In this document: piece by piece, positions 62,501-64,000 of the stretch
Position numbering within the stretch: position 1 is the stretch's first letter
Layout of the letters: each line of letters starts with the position of its first letter
Origin: Tomocerus qinae
Taxonomy: Eukaryota > Arthropoda > Collembola > Entomobryomorpha > Tomoceridae
Reading direction: 5' to 3'
Length of the DNA: 64,000 nt
NCBI GenBank assembly: GCA_020055645.1
Contig: CM034547.1
Span: 20,871,013-20,935,012, forward strand
Program-made: the position numbers and the translations under genes
Notes under the pieces: generated by a model
Told to the model about the DNA's origin: nothing
Databases searched by the model: none
Seen by the model: only the letters and a program-made list of their open reading frames with translations

Positions 62501-64000
62501 AGTGAAACAGTTGGAGATGACCACGGAGTTGTTTTGGCTGGTGATGTTTATGAGTTTGTGGATTCAGACGAGGAGAAAAAATCCAAAAAAGCACAGCTAA
62601 CACATCCTTCGAGGCATACACCTCCTATTACAACAATTCCTCCTCCCGTGCCGGTGCCTACGATGAAGTCACCGCCAACAACTGCAATTCCTTCAGTAGT
62701 AACTCCTGCAGCTGTAGAAAGTGGACCCACGACTCATTTGTCGACACCAATCACTACTTCATCTGCAGTTCCTCCGGTTTCAACACTGATTACTACTTCG
62801 GCAGCAAATCAAATTGCTCCTGTCGTAGCTCAGAAAGTTGTTCCGGTATCAACTCCTGCTGTACCAGCGTCAACACCAGTTGTTTCCACATCTATGCCTC
62901 CTATATTGGCACCAGCATCAGTTGTTCCTTCCCCAATAGCTCCTATTGTTGCTTCGTTTACACCAGCTTCGACTACAGCTGCATCTTCGATCCCAACTTT
63001 TTCTACTCCAGTCGTTTCAACACCGACCCCAACCGTTTCTATTTCGATTCCAGCAGTTCCAGTAACTGCTCCAGTAGTAACAATCTCTACTCCAACTGTT
63101 TCTATTACAACTTCAGTTTCTTCTGTGACAACATCAACTCCTGCTGTGTCTACTTCAGTACCAGTGGTTTCTGCTCCCACTCCAGCTGTATCTATTTTAA
63201 ATCCAGTTGCTCCTGTTTCTACTTCAGCTGCAACGATTCTGACCCCACTTCCACCTGTTTCGACTCCGGTGATTCCGTTTGCCTCTCGGTTCACTCCGGT
63301 GTCAACTCAATTGGGTTCAATTTCATCTCCGAAAGCTTCGGTGCTATCACCAATGGTTTCTCTTTCGAAAATGACATCACCGGCTGCTGGCATATCTGCA
63401 CCAACTTCAACTCCGACTCCAATCGTAACAACCGCAAGTTCTATTCCAGTGTCGGCGCCTGTTTCCGTGGTACACCATCCAACTGCACCGATCATCCCTC
63501 CGATAATTCCTGGGTTACATGCGTCTCCCATTCCAAAGGTTCCAGTTGTCGAAAGTCAATTAGTCAAACTTGGTCTGCCGACTGCGTCTCCTTCGTTTGG
63601 AATGCTGTCAAAGCCTCCTACATCTGTAGCTCCGCCAATTCCAACTCGCTCAACATTGGATGACACAATTGACGAAGTGGTTAGGAATTTTAAGCCGTTT
63701 GAAGAACCGGAACCAGCTCCAAGTCTGCCAGTTGTCCCTATGCCTAAATTCTCGCCATTGACGCCGCAAGTGGTAATGCCGATGAAGGGACGGACTCGAT
63801 CTCACAGTAAAGATACGCTTCCAGAGGATATGATATCAAACACGTCAATCACGAAAGTGATTCCGAAACAAGAATGTCCTTCTCCTCGACCCAGTGGAAC
63901 TCCAACTCCTGTGGACATAACTGCTACAATTACAGCAATTAAACCGATGAGCACCTCAGGGGATAAGATCGAGAAGCCTCCTGGGAAAGAAGGACCATCA
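14430..64000 (+). CDS. spen: Split ends (Spen/SHARP family) gene, 17 exons, C-terminus cut by the window
   Basis: Spen proteins are large nuclear RNA-binding corepressors that use N-terminal RRMs to contact RNA and a C-terminal SPOC domain to recruit SMRT/NCoR-type machinery. In animals they act in Notch, Wnt, EGFR and nuclear-receptor signalling. The coding exons are 14430-14512, 39340-39735, 42970-43119, 43262-43465, 43693-43887, 44363-44545, 51086-51442, 51810-51930, 52274-52549, 52626-52930, 53028-53461, 54287-54472, 54703-57915, 58432-59328, 59461-59659, 59754-60984 and 61088 to beyond 64000. All junctions keep frame, giving 3,781 codons so far. The start MVRETRHLW is the same as I recall for human SPEN. 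RRM1 spans about 5-93, RRM2 431-506, RRM3 536-606 and RRM4 612-685. The remainder is disordered Ser/Thr/Pro/Lys-rich sequence with short conserved blocks. SPOC is expected downstream. I chose the second ATG (14430; A at -3, G at +4) over 14424 (T at -3). Confidence 0.95.
14513..16980 (+). other. spen intron 1, 5' part
   Basis: Start of the 24,827-bp first intron (14513-39339), which interrupts RRM1. No exon, RNA gene or clear repeat was recognised in this part. Open frames are short and featureless. Confidence 0.5.
16981..17058. repeat. 26-bp tandem repeat, three copies
   Basis: TTTCCGACAACGAAAATTT followed by an A-run repeats at 16981, 17007 and 17033, a strict 26-bp period. The first copy has one difference (CGG for CCG). 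Degenerate AAAATTT/TTTCGAAA sequence continues to about 17120. Confidence 0.85.
17211..17961. mobile_element. Terminal-inverted-repeat element carrying an internal minisatellite
   Basis: The left end AGCTCGCCTGAATAAGG (17211) is matched in inverse orientation by the right end TTACTCAGGCGAGCT (to 17961), giving a terminal inverted repeat AGCTCGCCTGARTAA. The 751-bp body has no open frame of note and contains a 40-bp tandem array near its right end. The layout is that of a non-autonomous DNA transposon. No target-site duplication could be fixed and the superfamily is unknown. Confidence 0.65.
17622..17850. repeat. 40-bp tandem array
   Basis: The motif TACTCAATATTAATCAATTT occurs at 17661, 17701 and 17741, with diverged copies at 17781 and 17821, a constant 40-bp period. 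The linker reads TGATTTTCTGTTGATTTTGA. About 5.5 copies lie inside the terminal-inverted-repeat element. Confidence 0.88.
18121..18683. repeat. Long foldback element with arms of about 225 bp
   Basis: The arm 18121-18345 is an imperfect reverse complement of 18455-18683. Matching blocks include AAAATTTTCAAATT, TTTAAAAAATGACTT, ATGCTCGTCTTAAAAA (ATGCTTGTCTTAAAAA in the partner), CTGAAAACCG and CCCCACACCTCCTTAA. The spacer is about 110 bp. The divergence between arms suggests an old insertion. Open frames across the arms are by-products. Confidence 0.75.
18684..19015 (+). other. Intronic spacer between foldback elements
   Basis: Within spen intron 1. CTTAAGGAGGTGTGG at 18897-18911 is a further inverted copy of the ACACCTCCTTAA motif seen at about 18308 and as CACCTCCTTAA near 19350. 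It may mark the edge of a larger composite element. No gene is present. Confidence 0.35.
19016..19180. repeat. Nested inverted repeats (hairpin in hairpin)
   Basis: The outer pair is CCTGGAGGGTCACAAGTTTC at 19017-19036 and its exact complement at 19161-19180. Inside lies a second exact palindrome, ATTGTGACCT at 19049-19058 with AGGTCACAAT at 19063-19072 around a 4-nt loop. Both pairs share the GGTCACAA core. No coding capacity. Confidence 0.8.
19411..19680. mobile_element. MITE with CAGTGTTC termini (hAT-like)
   Basis: The left end CAGTGTTCTATTTTAGCCGG and the right end, read inversely CAGTGTTCGATGACCAGCC, form the terminal inverted repeat. The body is built of inverted GCCGGCTG and GGCCATTT(C/T)AGCCA blocks. 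GATGGT lies immediately left (19405-19410) and again right (19681-19686), consistent with a target duplication. CAGTG-type ends are common in hAT-derived MITEs, but the superfamily is inferred. Confidence 0.7.
19681..25964 (+). other. spen intron 1, middle part
   Basis: No exon, RNA gene or mobile element could be supported. A somewhat GC-richer patch spans 22160-23060 and includes CTCATTGGCTC near 22310 (inverted CCAAT). A 90-codon open frame on the - strand there resembles nothing known to me. The patch could be regulatory, but this is not demonstrated. Confidence 0.4.
25965..27053 (+). CDS. Intronless Asn/Trp/Tyr-rich ORF inside spen intron 1 (nested gene or alternative exon)
   Basis: An uninterrupted 362-codon frame starts at an ATG with G at -3 and an in-frame TAA 18 bp upstream. 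I do not recognise the protein. Residues 36-45 are Pro/Arg-rich. Residues 62-112 are rich in Trp, Asn, Tyr and Gln with QWN-type repeats. Residues about 212-245 are basic and aromatic (GRFPRRGRF, RSQRRGF), recalling RNA-binding RG-rich segments. Residues about 295-362 are acidic. The composition is prion-like and suggests an RNA-associated protein, by inference only. The last codons read CAG AGG TAA, and AG|GTAATT is a plausible donor of phase 2, the phase needed to join spen exon 2. It may therefore be a separate nested gene or an alternative 5' exon of spen. An AATAAA occurs near 27673. Confidence 0.6.
   Translation: MNHNTRQNFESNNSNYQYYVPPSPEQYFARCPFGYNRPPRPPPWHYQKDFMRFHSHYYDMNGANWSSGFDPSYSWYGTNFQYKFEPQWNNCTQWNPWNNNYPQWNSYTQYNNTEISNTRAAFTPQFPPPAQQSLTNSDNYVSNPASYQVAEDNVGTDSSSQNQNTSFPYVHTTTMPCNENQNVEPSSNENANYYVHGMDWNWRHQNHPYYTGRFPRRGRFMHYRSQRRGFNSTFRAPNRFPHFYNANPTSQNQLKFGVATNDSNRFGLGTEKHQKPEIPKTLAILANPPEEVVENNLNANKSTDTNLGDEIGDNCNEDRDNINENLDVLNYIDVELVEEINQLDTNAIENFEDEKNENCLQR
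27054..38693 (+). other. spen intron 1, 3' part
   Basis: 11.6 kb without a supported gene. GC-richer patches occur at 30480-31200, 34000-35110 and 36000-36430, between AT-rich stretches. They contain many short two-strand open frames without family signal and could include enhancers or an alternative promoter, which sequence alone cannot show. No clear transposon or RNA gene was recognised. Confidence 0.4.
38694..38977 (+). CDS. Candidate alternative first exon of spen
   Basis: An ATG in good context (G at -3, G at +4) opens a frame of 94 codons plus two bases, ending at a consensus donor (CGG|GTGAGT), 362 bp upstream of spen exon 2. The phase is 2, as for exon 1, so splicing would give VVYDYG-HGRVQSVK without a frameshift and would replace the RNP2 half of RRM1. 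Codon use and composition look coding; I recognise no domain. An upstream in-frame acceptor (GGAACTCCAG at 38680) would make it a symmetric 297-nt cassette exon. An overlapping - strand frame (38429-38824) is judged a shadow. Transcript support is not available here. Confidence 0.5.
39340..39735 (+). CDS. spen: spen exon 2: second half of RRM1 and start of linker
   Basis: Encodes residues 28-159. HGRVQSVKLL (29-38) is RRM strand beta 2 and SATVAFIDI (61-69) is the RNP1 strand. A 20-residue Gly/Ser loop between them is longer than usual. EPGSAPPR after the RRM resembles the family's post-RRM1 segment. It is flanked by TTTTTTTCAG and GG|GTAATT, phase 2 at both ends. Confidence 0.93.
39736..42969 (+). 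other. spen intron 2
   Basis: A 3,234-bp AT-rich intron. No exon, RNA gene or recognisable repeat was found. Open frames up to about 78 codons lack splice-site or family support. Confidence 0.5.
42970..43119 (+). CDS. spen: spen exon 3: Gly/Arg/His linker
   Basis: Encodes residues 160-209. The sequence SRGRGDGHGFHGVRGRREHR is a short RG/RGG-like basic stretch suited to RNA contact or arginine methylation. It is 150 nt and phase 2 at both ends, between acceptor TGTACAG and donor AG|GTACTT. Confidence 0.85.
43262..43465 (+). CDS. spen: spen exon 4: Pro-rich linker
   Basis: Encodes residues 210-277. Proline- and serine-rich (SGPPTPSHPPP, PRRPDSPASS) and ending in a basic SKRHKS run. 204 nt, phase 2 at both ends, acceptor TGTTTATAG and donor AG|GTATGC. 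Confidence 0.88.
43693..43887 (+). CDS. spen: spen exon 5: SR-rich linker
   Basis: Encodes residues 278-342. An Arg/Ser-dipeptide segment (SRSRSGSRSS, GRSRSPP) corresponds in position and character to the RS-rich region between RRM1 and RRM2 of vertebrate SPEN. 195 nt, phase 2 at both ends, donor CG|GTTCGT. The frame runs on to a stop 40 bp into the intron. Confidence 0.88.
44363..44545 (+). CDS. spen: spen exon 6: SR/SP-rich linker
   Basis: Encodes residues 343-403. Continues the Ser/Arg then Ser/Pro-rich linker (YSRSRVVSR, SPSPHRK, SPSHSPSSAKSYSPR), with many proline-directed phosphorylation-type sites. 183 nt, phase 2 at both ends, acceptor CATATATAG, donor AG|GTATTG. Confidence 0.88.
44546..51085 (+). 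other. spen intron 6
   Basis: A 6,540-bp intron without a supported exon. It contains a decayed reverse-transcriptase remnant on the - strand (46765-46991), annotated separately. The rest is AT-rich with scattered GC-richer patches, for example 48350-48900, in which I recognise nothing. Confidence 0.5.
46765..46991 (-). pseudogene. Decayed non-LTR retrotransposon reverse-transcriptase fragment
   Basis: Read on the - strand, FYSRKI is followed by GSPQNSIL and then IYTTDFNKL. This resembles the F-x-x-R-x-I, G-x-PQGS-x-L and IYTTDLPKL-type pattern of Jockey-like non-LTR reverse transcriptases. About 30 codons later, after a frame change, comes FCDDD where the catalytic F/YADD box is expected. 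The Gly of PQGS and the Ala of ADD are replaced, and no open frame spans the fragment, so it is non-functional. The family assignment rests on motif recognition alone. Confidence 0.45.
51086..51442 (+). CDS. spen: spen exon 7: poly-His and RRM2
   Basis: Encodes residues 404-522. A run of seven histidines (412-418) precedes RRM2 (about 431-506). IRIRNLPIRSSDTSLKDGL closely matches the SPEN family RRM2 start, and RYAVVCFKS is the RNP1 region. An acidic DETAGGTDDD tail follows. 357 nt, phase 2 at both ends, acceptor TTTGTTTTAG, donor AG|GTGGGT. The open frame extends on both sides beyond the splice sites, but those extensions lack domain signal. Confidence 0.93.
51443..51809 (+). other. spen intron 7
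   Basis: A 367-bp intron from GTGGGT to CTCTTTGCAG. The exon 7 frame stays open through it by chance as far as 51821, so retention would add residues without disrupting RRM2 but would lose RRM3. No other content seen. Confidence 0.6.
51810..51930 (+). CDS. spen: spen exon 8: start of RRM3
   Basis: Encodes residues 523-563. RTVLITGLDPSVTSSELKSA gives RNP2 (VLITGL) and helix 1 of RRM3, followed by FDQYGDIV. The phase changes from 2 to 0, ending at GTG|GTAAGT. Confidence 0.93.
51931..52273 (+). other. spen intron 8
   Basis: A 343-bp AT-rich phase-0 intron, from GTAAGT to TTGCTTTTTAG. Nothing else recognised in it. Confidence 0.65.
52274..52549 (+). CDS. spen: spen exon 9: rest of RRM3 and first half of RRM4
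   Basis: Encodes residues 564-655. NIDIRKQG and AICEFVDIASAIRA complete RRM3 (RNP1 region about 576-583). SLLLDGTGG begins RRM4, with QYGAILKVVMDPDRILALVQ as its beta 2 to RNP1 part. Matches the spacing of RRM3/RRM4 in vertebrate SPEN. Phase 0 at both ends, donor GAG|GTTTGT. Confidence 0.93.
52626..52930 (+). CDS. spen: spen exon 10: end of RRM4
   Basis: Encodes residues 656-756. AQTAIRELRNWVIKGKHLHV followed by DFA closes RRM4, and PEVIRRFLERVTNG resembles the post-RRM4 helix of the family. A Gly/Arg/Ile segment follows. The acceptor is TTTTGCAG and the donor AG|GTAATT, so AG|GTAATT is a used donor in this gene. The preceding intron is only 76 bp. Confidence 0.92.
53028..53461 (+). CDS. spen: spen exon 11: disordered Ser/Asn-rich region
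   Basis: Encodes residues 757-901. No domain; polar sequence with SPVSPDPDHSSG, a Ser run (GSSSSSSMNG) and several SP/TP sites. Phase 2 in, phase 1 out (ACTG|GTAAGC). Confidence 0.88.
53462..54286 (+). other. spen intron 11
   Basis: An 825-bp AT-rich intron with a short CA/TG-rich patch near 54080. No other content recognised. Confidence 0.6.
54287..54472 (+). CDS. spen: spen exon 12: Ser/Thr-rich region
   Basis: Encodes residues 902-963 (VGVSRKSSVSSNKSNS, KASPDPGIGVETTP). 186 nt, phase 1 at both ends, acceptor CTATGCAG, donor CCG|GTATGT. Skipping would keep the frame. Confidence 0.85.
54703..57915 (+). CDS. spen: spen exon 13: long low-complexity exon with a conserved core block
   Basis: 3,213 nt, residues 964-2034. 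Mostly Ser/Thr/Pro/Asn-rich and probably disordered, with polyserine near 56520-56580 and KEKDKDK-type charged repeats from 57420 on. In the middle, SLDERIKNLYEKYDQWN and LDEMLKQPSDIVKSLLAKRS followed by VFDEDSKRLENFEDKYE (about 1355-1388) stand out. FDEDSKRLENFE resembles the IFEQDSKRLQHLE block I recall in vertebrate SPEN, where it follows the RRM region. Acceptor TCTGTGCAG, donor CAAG|GTATTC, phase 1 at both ends. Confidence 0.93.
57916..58431 (+). other. spen intron 13
   Basis: A 516-bp AT-rich intron between CAAG|GTATTC and TTTGTTTTTAG. Retention would end translation 19 codons in. No other content recognised. Confidence 0.65.
58432..59328 (+). CDS. spen: spen exon 14: Lys/Ser/His-rich
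   Basis: Encodes residues 2035-2333. Dense Lys/Glu/Ser sequence with His runs (IHHHHR, KHHHHGEK), KEKDRGSKEK repeats and RDRDKHDKE near the end. Joins as SEQ-EHKKPKLEKDK. KKRRRY near the 3' end is a candidate nuclear-localisation segment. Phase 1 at both ends, donor CAG|GTAAAT just before a frame stop. Confidence 0.9.
59461..59659 (+). CDS. spen: spen exon 15: MYDKVKARS block
   Basis: Encodes residues 2334-2399. An acidic start (DDDDEEKQ) leads to FEVVIDEYVSMYDKVKARSN and then a Gln/Glu/Lys-rich, likely helical stretch (KQQQEEQRKQDKLKEQFQQL). SMYDKVKARS is a short block I associate with Spen proteins, from memory. Phase 1 in, phase 2 out (AG|GTAAGG). Confidence 0.9.
59754..60984 (+). CDS. 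spen: spen exon 16: charged Ser-rich region
   Basis: Encodes residues 2400-2810. Begins RAKREEKKRSTSIEERKS, continuing the basic helical stretch of exon 15. It then has alternating Arg/Asp/Glu repeats (REKERTRDRHRERDRDND), Ser-rich acidic patches of casein-kinase type (SDSDSSEAN, SSESSDGEQ) and PVAKKRKLS, a candidate nuclear-localisation signal. Ends phase 0 at AAT|GTAAGT. Confidence 0.92.
61088..64000 (+). CDS. spen: spen exon 17 (partial): long open frame running off the window
   Basis: 971 codons without a stop, residues 2811-3781, ending exactly on a codon boundary at the window edge. It opens with IFEETPVTSKKSKSGRSK, has an acidic DEDDDDDDK patch near 61675 and a Lys/Glu helical segment (KRLEEEEKKLHSLFEQDKAI). 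From about 62600 it becomes a Pro/Val/Ser/Thr-rich tract of irregular VSTP/APVV-type repeats. Near the end KPPTSVAPP and a TLDDTIDEVVRNFKPFEEPE segment break the repetition. The acceptor is ATCTTTGCAG. Open frames on the opposite strand are shadows of the repeats. SPOC is expected beyond the edge. Confidence 0.93.
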   Translation, partial: MFEETPVTSKKSKSGRSKQRKISLSHSFHSSVDEKTIDSSCKKSSVETLSSSSGKTGNTSEKKKKKHHREKRSKRNESQEGSTSTMSSSRHESKQIKNEPVDYDSLFNSPASSPVSVPVPIPVPTVSLVKLEKEIVVPPTLPTSSSSTSTTTSLFFGIEPTKVKLSPPHEKEVGKDPVLEECVAAIKQTGMFSTDEDDDDDDKLKIDINEAIMASSAEPETELDPIPQRLPTPEVIDEEAVKEQKRLEEEEKKLHSLFEQDKAIQSIVCLDRKSPPPPTSIPDDEVNKDEIPKDEAAISQEETEDAVAALLETLEGDDTEDVLAPSAPIEKPSVVAPSLQSPPTLRIIEEAPQIVEDAVANIPAPTPPTEPEPSPDAVHQEKAPDMTWSYDDNKSPKDLQIDEGDTDDKDVNPIKVLDNDVVELNNEGLPKTPDIELRKSSTESIHEEPSVEEKKKPGRRASSQKGSRQGSSETVGDDHGVVLAGDVYEFVDSDEEKKSKKAQLTHPSRHTPPITTIPPPVPVPTMKSPPTTAIPSVVTPAAVESGPTTHLSTPITTSSAVPPVSTLITTSAANQIAPVVAQKVVPVSTPAVPASTPVVSTSMPPILAPASVVPSPIAPIVASFTPASTTAASSIPTFSTPVVSTPTPTVSISIPAVPVTAPVVTISTPTVSITTSVSSVTTSTPAVSTSVPVVSAPTPAVSILNPVAPVSTSAATILTPLPPVSTPVIPFASRFTPVSTQLGSISSPKASVLSPMVSLSKMTSPAAGISAPTSTPTPIVTTASSIPVSAPVSVVHHPTAPIIPPIIPGLHASPIPKVPVVESQLVKLGLPTASPSFGMLSKPPTSVAPPIPTRSTLDDTIDEVVRNFKPFEEPEPAPSLPVVPMPKFSPLTPQVVMPMKGRTRSHSKDTLPEDMISNTSITKVIPKQECPSPRPSGTPTPVDITATITAIKPMSTSGDKIEKPPGKEGPS

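Noticed and set aside
62830..63294. 154-codon open frame on the - strand (Gly/Val/Thr/Glu-rich)
   Set aside because: Exact antisense of the Pro/Val/Ser/Thr repeat tract of spen exon 17; its composition is what the complement of that repeat gives.
1..64000. CRISPR arrays, rRNA or tRNA genes
   Set aside because: No regularly spaced identical repeats with unique spacers, no rRNA-like sequence, and no tRNA B-box context was found by eye; a dedicated tRNA scan was not possible.

Overview
The window is eukaryotic nuclear DNA: AT-rich, intron-bearing and sparsely coding. It is most likely from an arthropod. Every splice site I could place follows GT-AG, except one GC-AG intron. The dominant gene is a recognisable split ends (spen/SPEN/SHARP) orthologue. 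A springtail or other basal hexapod would fit the long introns and the divergent F-box/leucine-rich protein upstream, but that placement is a guess; the sequence itself does not settle it.

Layout. Positions 1-4295 show no convincing gene and carry a 105-bp-arm inverted repeat (1714-1977). Positions 4296-5964 hold a two-exon F-box/LRR gene on the + strand, split inside the F-box by a GC-AG intron. Positions 5965 to about 14423 are non-coding, with a GGATGGGATG-type minisatellite (7245-7995), a small hairpin (8302-8447) and a 362-bp palindromic element (11080-11441). From 14430 to the right edge the + strand holds one very large gene, spen. I reconstructed 17 coding exons whose phases agree at every junction (11,343 nt, 3,781 codons). 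The last exon is still open at base 64000, so the C-terminal SPOC domain lies outside the window.

The spen reading starts MVRETRHLWIGNLPENVRE, directly after an in-frame TAA. RRM1 is split between exon 1 and exon 2 by a 24.8-kb intron. Exons 3-6 encode a Gly/Arg/Ser-rich linker, exons 7-10 encode RRM2-RRM4, and exons 11-17 encode a very long Ser/Thr/Pro/Lys/His-rich, mostly disordered region. That region holds two short family-like blocks (FDEDSKRL in exon 13, MYDKVKARS in exon 15).

The first spen intron contains a cluster of foldback or MITE-like elements (16.98-19.7 kb), an intronless 362-codon Asn/Trp/Tyr-rich open frame (25965-27053), and a candidate alternative first exon (38694-38977). 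The last two both end in donors of the same phase as exon 1, so each could in principle join exon 2 and replace the first half of RRM1. This possible N-terminal switching is the most interesting unexplained observation here. A decayed non-LTR reverse-transcriptase remnant lies on the - strand in spen intron 6. I found no tRNA, rRNA or CRISPR array.
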